Assembly: GCF_014202335.1 (NCBI RefSeq)
Contig: NZ_JACHGP010000003.1
Location: forward strand, 310,001 to 374,000
Direction of reading: 5' to 3'
DNA: 64,000 bases
From: Mycobacterium sp. AZCC_0083
GTDB taxonomy: Bacteria; Actinomycetota; Actinomycetes; Mycobacteriales; Mycobacteriaceae
Positions 54,830 through 61,629 of the stretch are shown here, piece after piece. The position numbers and the translations under genes are program-made. The notes beneath the pieces were generated by a model. The model was not told the DNA's origin. It did not search any database and was given only the letters and a program-made list of their open reading frames with translations. Numbering within the stretch: the first letter of the stretch is position 1; every line of letters begins with the position of its first letter.

Positions 54830-55328
54830 ACGCAATGGGCGGGCACTGAGGCGGCGGAGGCGGCGGTCCGCCGGCCGCATCCCAGACGTAGTCGCCGACG
54901 TTGCCCTGGTGGTAGCCGACGTTGTAGTAGGTGTGGCAGACGTTCATGTCCCAGTCGACCTGGTGGGGCGTTCCGTCCGGGTTGGTGCCGTCTTGCGGCA
55001 TCGGTTGTCCTGGACACCATTTGTGCGCGAGCGGGCCCGTGGGGCCGGGACCCTCTGGTGGATTGGTCCCTTCCCAGACGTTGTTGATGCCGCCGTTGCT
55101 CCCGTCTCCGACATTTCCCTGCCCCATGTTGACGTAGTAGTACGTGTGGCAGCCGCCCATACCCCAATTGACATCGGGTTTCGGCAAGGGCTGTCCTGGG
55201 CACCATGTGAAGGGGCCGACCGGCCCGGTGGCATTGGCTTCGGCGGCCAGTCCGAGTCCGGCCAGCGCGAGGCCGCTGGACAACAGCGCCCCGGCAACGA
55301 TCCGCTTGCGACGGTGAATGGTTTTCAT
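54816..55328 (-). CDS. secreted Cys-containing protein with two WCPGQP...CHTYY repeats
   Basis: A protein of about 170 residues with a signal peptide (KRIVAGALLSSGLALAGLGLAAEANA, Ala-x-Ala cleavage). Two imperfect repeats follow. Repeat 1 has WCPGQPLPKPDVNWGMGGCHTYYYVNMGQGNVGD, and repeat 2 has WCPGQPMP...VDWDMNVCHTYYNVGYHQGNVGD; only the WCPGQ, W.M and CHTYY anchors are given. Each has two cysteines that can form a disulfide. The C-terminus is Pro-rich, ending QCPPIAFMCP. I recall similar mycobacterial secreted proteins of unknown function. ATG 55328 is the start; ATG 55340 is in frame too. Confidence 0.78.
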   Translation of the reverse strand: MKTIHRRKRIVAGALLSSGLALAGLGLAAEANATGPVGPFTWCPGQPLPKPDVNWGMGGCHTYYYVNMGQGNVGDGSNGGINNVWEGTNPPEGPGPTGPLAHKWCPGQPMPQDGTNPDGTPHQVDWDMNVCHTYYNVGYHQGNVGDYVWDAAGGPPPPPPQCPPIAFMCP

Positions 55329-55503
55329 ATGGCGAAGCAAATACCATTAGCGCGGCTACCGATCCCAACAAGTGGCGACAGGCGCACCCTGAGCAGGCCT
55401 GTTAGCATCGGACTACCCGAGTTCAACACGAGACGTCAGGCCGCTCAGGCAGGGAAACGGACACCTCCGGGACAGTGTTCCGTGTCGCCCGAGAGGAATT
55501 TCC

Positions 55504-56550
55504 ATGAGCGAGTTTCGAGTACCAGCCGTCGACATCAGTCCGTATGTCACCGACGGCACCTCCGACGAGAAGGCCGCGGTCGCCGCGGCCATCGACATCG
55601 CCTGCCGCGAAGTGGGTTTCATCCAGATCCACGGGCACGGCATCGATCCGGCCGTCAGCTCGGGCCTGGCCGAGGCGATGGACGGCTTCTTCACGATGCC
55701 GATGGACGACAAGAAGCCGTGGCGCCGCCCCGCGTCGGAGAACCGCGGCTACACGCCGCCGAACTCGGAGTCGCTGAGCCTGAGCCTCGGCGTCGAATCG
55801 GCCAGCCGGATGAACGACTTCTTCGAGGCCTACAACGTCGGCAGGTCGCTCGACGACTACCCCGACGTGCCCGCTGACGTCGCGCAGCACTATGCGACGA
55901 ACACCTGGCCCGACGTCGACGGTTTCGAGGGCAAGGTGAGCGCGTACTTCACCGAAGCGGAACGCGTCGCGGTCACGATGACGCAGATCTTCGCCGACGC
56001 GTTGAACCTGCCGAGCGGTTTCCTCAGCGCTCTCACCGACCACTCGATCAACGTGCTGCGGATGAACAACTACGCGCTGCCCGCGGGCACCGACGTCCGG
56101 CTCGACGGCGACTTGACCGGAATGGGCGAGCACACCGACTACGGCGTCGTCACCGTCTTGTGGGCCGACCAAGTGGACGGTCTGCAAGTCCTTGGCAGCG
56201 ACGGGATTTGGCACGACGTCAGCCCCGAGGACGGCGCGTTGCTGATCAACCTCGGGGACCTCACCGCACGGCTGACCAACGAGCGCTGGATGTCGACGCT
56301 GCACCGCGTCAAGCCGCCCGTCGTCGACGGCACCATTCGGCGCCGCCGGTCTGCGGCGCTCTTCCACGACGCCAACGCCGACGCAGTCATCGGCCCGCTC
56401 GACTCGTGCGTCGACGGCCAACACCCGGCGCTGTACACCCCGGTCACCGTGGACGAGCACGTCCGGGCGAAGCTGGCCGGCTCGCGCGTCGGCGTGCGCA
56501 ACGAGGCCGCCGAACGCGAGAGCGCGCGAGTGCTGGAGTCTCGGAGATAG
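55504..56550 (+). CDS. isopenicillin N synthase family 2-oxoglutarate/Fe(II) oxygenase, C-terminus altered
   Basis: A 348-residue non-heme iron oxygenase. The iron triad is HTD in GMGEHTDYGVVTVL and the distal His in TLHRVKPPVV, and RRRSAALF supplies the Arg-x-Ser that binds the co-substrate. GHGIDPAVSSGLAEAMDGFF is the N-terminal DIOX_N signature. The gene ends ...AAERESARVLESRR. A second copy of the last part of the gene at 59591-59666 reads on as EIAKVITPQTYS, and here a parallel EIAKAVTPGHVPD lies in the +1 frame just before a stop. One missing base near 56541-56545 would restore it. The enzyme core is intact, so it is probably functional. Reaction unknown. Confidence 0.88.
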   Translation: MSEFRVPAVDISPYVTDGTSDEKAAVAAAIDIACREVGFIQIHGHGIDPAVSSGLAEAMDGFFTMPMDDKKPWRRPASENRGYTPPNSESLSLSLGVESASRMNDFFEAYNVGRSLDDYPDVPADVAQHYATNTWPDVDGFEGKVSAYFTEAERVAVTMTQIFADALNLPSGFLSALTDHSINVLRMNNYALPAGTDVRLDGDLTGMGEHTDYGVVTVLWADQVDGLQVLGSDGIWHDVSPEDGALLINLGDLTARLTNERWMSTLHRVKPPVVDGTIRRRRSAALFHDANADAVIGPLDSCVDGQHPALYTPVTVDEHVRAKLAGSRVGVRNEAAERESARVLESRR

Positions 56551-56582
56551 CGAAAGCTGTTACCCCCGGGCATGTTCCTGAT
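56509..56582 (+). repeat. direct repeat copy A (3' end of the IPNS-like gene)
   Basis: GCCGAACGCGAGAGCGC... to ...TTCCTGAT, 74 bases, including the last 42 bases of the IPNS-like gene. A diverged copy is at 59591-59666. A further shared stretch, TTCGTCGGG with GCGTTG, occurs downstream of both (56611-56627 and 59731-59756), with the intervening DNA much shorter here. Confidence 0.82.
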
Positions 56583-56752
56583 TGACATCAGGTCTACGGC
56601 GTAATAGATGTGTTCGTCGGGGCGTTGACCACCGCGACCAGGACGGTGTCAACTGAGCTGTCGCCGACCTGTTTGGCAGCAATTTCCCTGCAAATTCACA
56701 GGTTCGGGTTGGGTAGACTTTTCTCCGAGGTTGCTGCGGGGAGGAGCGGGCC

Positions 56753-57085
56753 ATGACCAGGGCGGGTATGGAAGTCGATTCGAGGCATCTGCATGCCGGT
56801 GCGGACCGGTGCGCCGATGCAGCCTCGGCAGCACAGGCCGCGGCGGGCAAGCTCGCCGCGAAGGAGCCAATGGTGGGAATGTTCGGCGATTTTGCCGAAG
56901 CCCATGCATTTCACGAGGCGATCACAACGGCACACCAGGATCACATTGAGCAGCTGCGTGCTCATCACCGTGCTCTGACCGACATCAGCGACAAGAGCCA
57001 TTACGGGGCAGACAGATTCACCGCACAAGATGCTTCGGCCGCCGATTCCCTGCGGGCCGCCGAATCGGGTTTCGACGCGCTCTAA
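56753..57085 (+). CDS. EspC/DUF2563-like helical ESX-associated protein
   Basis: A 110-residue mostly alpha-helical protein. It opens MEVDSRHLHAGADRCADAASAAQ and contains VGMFGDFAEAHAFHEAITTAHQDHIEQLRAHH, then a helix rich in Asp and Ala (DRFTAQDASAADSLRAAE). This is the WXG100/EspC-like pattern that mycobacteria use for type VII secretion substrates, without a WxG turn. I would place it in the DUF2563 or EspC group. The ATG has GGGGAGGAGCG upstream and a -10-like TAGACT at 56714-56719. It is the first gene of a four-gene cassette and shares TAATG with the second. Confidence 0.72.
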   Translation: MTRAGMEVDSRHLHAGADRCADAASAAQAAAGKLAAKEPMVGMFGDFAEAHAFHEAITTAHQDHIEQLRAHHRALTDISDKSHYGADRFTAQDASAADSLRAAESGFDAL

Positions 57086-58245
57086 TGCCCCCGCCCTTGG
57101 GTTTGATCAATCTCTCCGTCAGCGACTTGATTGCGGCCGCCGGCGCGGACCCGTGGAAGATCAACGACGAACTGCAGGCCGGGGACGCCGGCGCAATCAA
57201 CGCCCAGGCTGACGCGTTTCACGCTGCGGCGGGTTCTGCCACCGAAGTCGAGAATGACTTCCAGTCGGCCAAACAGCGCTTTGAGCAGGGTTGGCGACAC
57301 AACGGTGTTGAGCATCCGATCACCGAGTCGGCCGAGGTCACGCGCGCGACCACGACACTGCACCTGCAGAAGTCCCAACTCGCCAAGATCGCATTGGATT
57401 TGGAGACAGTGGCCGCTGCACTGGCGACGGCACAACGCACCTGCGACGCCGACATCGCCGCACTGGACAACTTTTTGCACGGGGCCGACGACGCGATCGG
57501 CGCCGCCAAAGCCGCCAAGCAGGACACGCAGGCTATGCACGACGCGGCGGTCGCAACGGTGCGAATCACCCTTGGTGAGGTGCAGGCCAGTCGTGACGGC
57601 TATGTGAACGCCATGGCGGCCGCCGAGTCAGCGATGGCGTCGGTGACAGGCGAGGCCCCTCAAGTTCCGGGCGGCGCACCGGCCGAGACCGGCCAACCCG
57701 GCGAGGGTTCCGGACCAACGGTGACGAAGGGGGATGTGGCAATCGGTGCCGCTGGTGCGGTGGCGGGCGGTACTGCGGACGGTGTGCGCCAGGCGACAAT
57801 CAATTTGATCAACGAGTCCCCCGGTACGGGTCCTGGTAAGGCTGACCCTGCCTTGTTGAAGTGGCTCGAGGATCCGAAGATCGGCGGCGTCGATCTGACG
57901 GGATTCTCTCGCATCGGCGGGGTCGTTTCTGCGGTCAGCGCGGTGCCCGCGGTCATGTCCGACGTCCATGACGGCAACTCGGTGCCGGAGGCTGTCACCC
58001 GCGAGTCCGTCGGAACCGCTTTCGGACTGGGTCTAGGCGCATTCGCAGGAGACGCGGCAGCAGGTGCAGTGGCAGGTTCTGTCATTCCGGGCGCAGGGAC
58101 CGCGGTGGGATTGGCGGTCGGCGCCGTCGTGGGAGCCGGCGCCGCCTTGGGTGCGTCTAAAGGGATCGAGATGATCTGGGATCCGGTCACGGATGCGCTG
58201 AGTAGCGCAGCGGATAGCGCTGATTCGCTATTAGGTTTCAGGTAG
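57085..58245 (+). CDS. type VII secretion effector-like protein with glycine-zipper C-terminus
   Basis: A 386-residue protein. Residues 20-180 form a conserved helical module of a kind found at the start of several mycobacterial proteins, with ADPWKINDELQAGDAGAIN, FHAAAGSATEVENDFQ, FEQGWRHNGVEHPITESAEVTRAT and LHLQKSQLAKIALDLETVAAAL. A Gly/Pro-rich linker follows (187-215). Residues 310-360 are a glycine-zipper hydrophobic region (GLGLGAFAGDAAAGAVAGSV and GLAVGAVVGAGAALGAS). The fold plan, N-terminal secretion module plus variable C-terminal, recalls polymorphic effectors, and this C-terminus could insert into a membrane. The function is not known. Begins inside the previous stop (TAATG). Confidence 0.68.
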   Translation: MPPPLGLINLSVSDLIAAAGADPWKINDELQAGDAGAINAQADAFHAAAGSATEVENDFQSAKQRFEQGWRHNGVEHPITESAEVTRATTTLHLQKSQLAKIALDLETVAAALATAQRTCDADIAALDNFLHGADDAIGAAKAAKQDTQAMHDAAVATVRITLGEVQASRDGYVNAMAAAESAMASVTGEAPQVPGGAPAETGQPGEGSGPTVTKGDVAIGAAGAVAGGTADGVRQATINLINESPGTGPGKADPALLKWLEDPKIGGVDLTGFSRIGGVVSAVSAVPAVMSDVHDGNSVPEAVTRESVGTAFGLGLGAFAGDAAAGAVAGSVIPGAGTAVGLAVGAVVGAGAALGASKGIEMIWDPVTDALSSAADSADSLLGFR

Positions 58246-58255
58246 GCCGTGGACA

Positions 58256-58828
58256 ATGCGATTCGATGAGTTCGTGGTGGGGCATGGTGTCGCTGTGTCC
58301 GCGGTCGATGAGTTTGCCGGATTTTTGGTGGAGGTCGGCATACCGGCGGATTGGGATTCCTTCGATTCGACCACGGGTATGCGAGTGTGGATCTGGCGCG
58401 GCGACCCAGGCATCCGCGAGTTCTGCGCCAACGCAGTGCTGACGATGCATAGCGTCGAGGCCGTGTTGGACGCCGATGAGGTATTCGCGATGCTCGTTGA
58501 CCAGCAGGTGCAGTCGGTGCCGGGCAGTCATGAACTGCACCGTGAACTCGCTGCGGCCACCGAGGGCGCTGGCGGCGTGGGGACACTCGCAATGCAGATC
58601 ACTCACGACCTCGGCACCATCGACAGCGTGTCACGATCCCGGATCATCACGACTGAACAGGAGACGCTCATCGCGCAACTGACAGTAACCGCGCTCCACG
58701 GTTCACCGGTGGACCGGGCAGATGTCTGGCTGACCGTCCGAACGGGCGCGTCGACAGGGCCGGTGTCCGCGAGTCACCGCCGGGGAGTCCCGGTAGACGG
58801 ACGCAAGACGGTCGCCGATGGCAGATAG
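58256..58828 (+). CDS. LpqN/LpqT-like (Mog1/PsbP-fold) cytosolic protein
   Basis: A 190-residue protein starting 10 bases after the effector-like gene. Read in order: PADWDSFDSTTGMRVWIWRGDPGIREFCANAVLTMHSVEAVL, EVFAMLVDQQVQSVPGSHEL, TIDSVSRSRIITTEQETLIAQLTVTALHGSPVDRADVWLTV. This resembles the LpqN/LpqT family, whose members are usually lipoproteins, but there is no signal peptide or lipobox here. A cytosolic version beside an effector could be a chaperone or immunity protein (inference). Overlaps the next gene by 11 bases. The DNA looks lower in GC than its neighbours. Confidence 0.6.
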   Translation: MRFDEFVVGHGVAVSAVDEFAGFLVEVGIPADWDSFDSTTGMRVWIWRGDPGIREFCANAVLTMHSVEAVLDADEVFAMLVDQQVQSVPGSHELHRELAAATEGAGGVGTLAMQITHDLGTIDSVSRSRIITTEQETLIAQLTVTALHGSPVDRADVWLTVRTGASTGPVSASHRRGVPVDGRKTVADGR

Positions 58829-59552
58829 CAGTCCTAAAGGCGGTTGGCGTCGGGCACTGCGGTACACCTTCGGGGGCGCCCTCTGCCTGTTGGCGGTGGT
58901 AGCAGCGCAGACGGGGCTGCAATGGTATTGGTCTGTGGTCGTGCTCTGCGGAGCGTTTCTCATCATCCTCGGCAGACGCCGGATTTTTCGGCCGGGAGTC
59001 ACACGAACGACCGACCTGGTCGTCTGCCGCTACATTCCCTGGTACGAGGGAAACGCTTACTACTTGAACGTGGCGCTCCCGCTGACCGGGGCCGCCATGG
59101 CCGCGGCGGGATACGCGCCCGGAAACCCGGTGTGGCTTCGATTCGGTGGGATCTTCCTAATTGCGGTAACACCGCTCATGACGTACTCCGCCGTACGTAT
59201 GTGGCGCCGGTGCATTCTGTGCTTCTCCCCGTCAGCGTTGACCGTGCGAACGGCCGCGCCTGGGGATGCGTTGACCGAGATCCCGCGTGAGCGTGTCCAG
59301 TCGATCACGCCCAAGGTGATCGCAAATTCGGCAAACGGCGTCGCATCGCTACAGGTCGAGATCGCCTACCAGACAGCGGATTCAAGTGACGACGCGACCA
59401 AGACCGTGCTGCTGGGCCTGCAGCTGACCGTTGTACCGGACAACCTCCTCAACGCCCTCGTGGCCTGGAAAGATGCCACCAACGACGACCCGAGTGAGCT
59501 CTTGGATCGGATCGAACGAATTCTCATGGGCCGCTCAATGGCTGGCGTGTAA
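58818..59552 (+). CDS. membrane protein of the ESX-type cassette, function unknown
   Basis: A 244-residue protein with four hydrophobic helices in two pairs: TFGGALCLLAVVAAQTGLQWYWSVVVLCGAFLIIL and VALPLTGAAMAAAGYA...VWLRFGGIFLIAVTPLMTYSAV. The second half is a soluble region with no known motif (VKTVLLGLQLTVVPDNLLNALVAWK). It overlaps the LpqN-like gene, so the four genes 56753-59552 are likely one operon. It may place the cassette's activity at the membrane or act as its immunity (inference). Confidence 0.6.
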   Translation: MADSSPKGGWRRALRYTFGGALCLLAVVAAQTGLQWYWSVVVLCGAFLIILGRRRIFRPGVTRTTDLVVCRYIPWYEGNAYYLNVALPLTGAAMAAAGYAPGNPVWLRFGGIFLIAVTPLMTYSAVRMWRRCILCFSPSALTVRTAAPGDALTEIPRERVQSITPKVIANSANGVASLQVEIAYQTADSSDDATKTVLLGLQLTVVPDNLLNALVAWKDATNDDPSELLDRIERILMGRSMAGV

Positions 59553-59590
59553 CTGCATCACGCGAGATCTACGCGCCCTCCGGCACCGCT

Positions 59591-59666
59591 GCCGAACGCG
59601 AGAGCGCACGAGTAGCGTGGTTCCGGGAGATAGCGAAAGTTATTACCCCGCAGACATATTCCTGAT
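59591..59666 (+). repeat. direct repeat copy B (diverged IPNS-gene 3' end)
   Basis: GCCGAACGCGAGAGCGC... to ...TTCCTGAT, 76 bases, matching copy A at 56509-56582 with scattered differences and one gap. Read in frame it gives AAERESARVAWFREIAKVITPQTYS, so its differences keep a protein reading frame to a stop. It lies 38 bases after the cassette's last gene and just before the HNH remnant. Confidence 0.82.
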
Positions 59667-59672
59667 CGGCCG

Positions 59673-59970
59673 TTAGAAGGGTGGTGGGATCGATTCGCGG
59701 TCCGCGGGGAAGGTGTCGAGGTAGGACAGGTATTCGTCGGGAATGTGGGGCGTTGGTTTGGGTGTGGTGCGGTAGTGGTGTTGGCCCGGCGTTCCGCCGA
59801 CAGGCCGCACCTCGGCGGTGACCGGTGCGGTCGGGGCGCACAGGCCGGGGAAGATCAATGCACTCCCACGACGGGTGACGTCGTGACCTAACGCTCCCCG
59901 GCCCGTGAGTCCAGATGACCGAGCCGTCGCGCAGCTGTTCAACGCGCCAACCCCAGAACGTCTTGGCCAA
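59673..59970 (-). pseudogene. C-terminal remnant of a 13E12-type HNH endonuclease (DUF222) gene, frameshifted
   Basis: Minus-strand reading from 59970 gives KTFWGWRVEQLRDGSVIWTHG, then after a frame change GSALIFPGLCAPTAPVTAEVRP and TPHIPDEYLSYLDTFPADRES, ending at a TAA at 59673-59675. This is, from memory, the characteristic C-terminus of mycobacterial 13E12-repeat HNH endonucleases (FWxWRVxQLxDGxVxWT... LIFPGLC). The N-terminus and HNH domain are missing, and at least one frameshift lies around 59885-59895, so it is a dead remnant. Such genes travel with mobile DNA. Confidence 0.7.
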
Positions 59971-60066
59971 AATGATGACACCGAATTGTTGAAGAACATT
60001 TGAGGGAACGCTCTTGAACAGCGTAAACGTCTGTCGACGCGCTCCACCGGGACTTAGACTTCTGCG

Positions 60067-61395
60067 GTGTTCTCGGAGACGCGCTATGCGATGAACGGGG
60101 ACTTGCGCGTCGCCTACTGCGCCTCACCCCGTGGCGCTCGCGACATCGTGTTCGTCCCGATGTGGTTCAACTGTTGCGAAATTCTGCCGACGCTACCGGC
60201 GATTCAGGGGTGGGTTGAGGCGATGACATCGCTGGGCCGGTTGATCTTTTTCGATCAGCCGGGCACTGGCGCGTCCGATCCGGTCTCGGCGGGTGCGTTG
60301 CCGACGTTGGAGCAATGGGCCGACAGCATCACCGCGGTGTTAGACGATCTCGGGAGTCGCGAAGCGGTTCTAGTCGCGTCGAACGCTGCGTTCGCGCCCG
60401 CGGCGCTGTTCGCGGCCAGCCATCCGTCTCGCACCACGGCGCTGGTCGGGCTTGAGGTCTATGCGGATCCGACGAGCCCGATGGCTGAGAGCACCGACGG
60501 GCTCACTCCGGAGAAGTTCTTCGATGCCATGATCGCCGTGTGGGGAACGGGGGAGTTCGAACATGTGCTCAATCCCGATATGCCGTGGAACGAGGAAATC
60601 CGGGCAACATGGGCACGATTTGAACGCCTGTCGGCGAGCCCACGGACCGTTGCTCTCATGATGCCGGTGGTTTCCGAATTGGACATACGGGCGCTGCTTC
60701 CGACCGTCCGGGTGCCTACCCTCGTCGTCCAGTACATGAACGACTCATTCGTCCCACCCGCTTCCGGCAAGTACGTCGCCGATCACATCCCGGGCGCGAA
60801 ATACGTTGAACTGTCCGGGCGCAACCTCTATCACATCGTCGAACCCTGGCGCGAATCATTCCAGCACGTCGCTGAGTTCCTCACCGGCGAGCGGGCAGAC
60901 GTGGCCGACGACCGCGTTCTCGCCACGGTGTTGTTCACCGACATTGTGGACTCGACGCACCGGGCCGCGGAGATCGGCGACCGTGACTGGCACGCGTTGC
61001 TTGATGCGCACGACGCCGTCATCCGGTCGCAGCTCGCGCGGTTTCGGGGCCGTGAGGTGAACACCTCGGGCGACGGCTTCCTCGCAATGTTCGACGGCCC
61101 GCAGCGAGCGATCCGCTGCGCCATGGCAATTCGCGACGCGGTTCAATCGCTCGGCATCGAGGTGCGTGCCGGGTTGCACACCGGCGAGTGCGAGGTCCGC
61201 GGCGACGACATCGGCGGCATCGCCGTGCACATCGGCGCTCGCGTGAGCGCACTGGCCGGGCCGAACGAGGTGCTGGTGTCCAGCACGCTGCGCGACCTGG
61301 TGATCGGGTCAGGACTCGAATTCGAGGAGCGCGGCGCTTACGAGCTCAAGGGCGTGCCCGGCGAGTGGCGGCTCTTCTTCGTCGCGTCTGCATAG
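60067..61395 (+). CDS. alpha/beta-hydrolase-class III adenylate/guanylate cyclase fusion
   Basis: A 442-residue two-domain protein. Residues 1 to about 270 are an alpha/beta hydrolase domain, including FDQPGTGASDP and VLVASNAAFAPAAL where the GxSxG Ser should be. The nucleophile position is not a GxSxG, so this half is probably a sensor rather than an enzyme. The second half is a class III cyclase: LATVLFTDIVDSTHRAAE (metal Asp residues), EVNTSGDGFLAMFDGP and GIAVHIGARVSALAGPNEVLVS. Mycobacteria have many cyclases of this design. The start is GTG 60067. Regulated second messenger is likely cAMP, but substrate selectivity cannot be read safely. Confidence 0.88.
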   Translation: MFSETRYAMNGDLRVAYCASPRGARDIVFVPMWFNCCEILPTLPAIQGWVEAMTSLGRLIFFDQPGTGASDPVSAGALPTLEQWADSITAVLDDLGSREAVLVASNAAFAPAALFAASHPSRTTALVGLEVYADPTSPMAESTDGLTPEKFFDAMIAVWGTGEFEHVLNPDMPWNEEIRATWARFERLSASPRTVALMMPVVSELDIRALLPTVRVPTLVVQYMNDSFVPPASGKYVADHIPGAKYVELSGRNLYHIVEPWRESFQHVAEFLTGERADVADDRVLATVLFTDIVDSTHRAAEIGDRDWHALLDAHDAVIRSQLARFRGREVNTSGDGFLAMFDGPQRAIRCAMAIRDAVQSLGIEVRAGLHTGECEVRGDDIGGIAVHIGARVSALAGPNEVLVSSTLRDLVIGSGLEFEERGAYELKGVPGEWRLFFVASA

Positions 61396-61414
61396 TGGCG
61401 GGCTTCGGCCAAAC

Positions 61415-61594
61415 TCATGTCGCCTGCACCACTACCACCGGACCACCCGGCGTGCCCGTCGAACCGCTACCGCTCGCGCCGCCAGCGCCGGAACCACCCT
61501 GGGCGCCTGTGCCGGCCGTGCCACTAACGCCGCCGCGCCTCCCACGCATCGTCGTTATTGAGACAAGGCCGGCACAGAATCGGGGTTTCCCCAT
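61415..61594 (-). CDS. small Gly/Ser-rich ORF of 59 codons
   Basis: ATG 61594 begins inside a sequence that is repeated near 63952, and the frame runs to TGA at 61415-61417. The product opens MGKPRFCAGLVSITTM and ends in a PGRS-like GTAGTGAQGGSGAGGASGSGSTGTPGG tail (given only in part: GGSGAGGASGSGS). It may be a remnant of a longer PE_PGRS-type gene, a small exported protein, or chance. No ribosome-binding site of note. It lies next to a polyglycine-hydrolase-like enzyme, which is a suggestive but unproven pairing. Confidence 0.3.
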   Translation of the reverse strand: MGKPRFCAGLVSITTMRGRRGGVSGTAGTGAQGGSGAGGASGSGSTGTPGGPVVVVQAT

Positions 61595-61604
61595 GCCTCA
61601 CGCG
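61555..61604. repeat. direct repeat copy 1 beside the serine hydrolase gene
   Basis: Shares the string CAAGG...CAGAATC...TTTCCCCATG with the copy at 63911-63963 (one gap and a few changes). It includes the start region of the small Gly-rich ORF on the minus strand. The pair encloses the gene at 61630-63714. Confidence 0.6.
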
Positions 61605-61629
61605 AGTGCGGTGCGCCGACGGTCGAGCA

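Noticed and set aside
61400..61600. A PE_PGRS gene
   Set aside because: Only a 59-codon Gly-rich frame exists and no PE domain is found, so I list it as a small ORF with low confidence.
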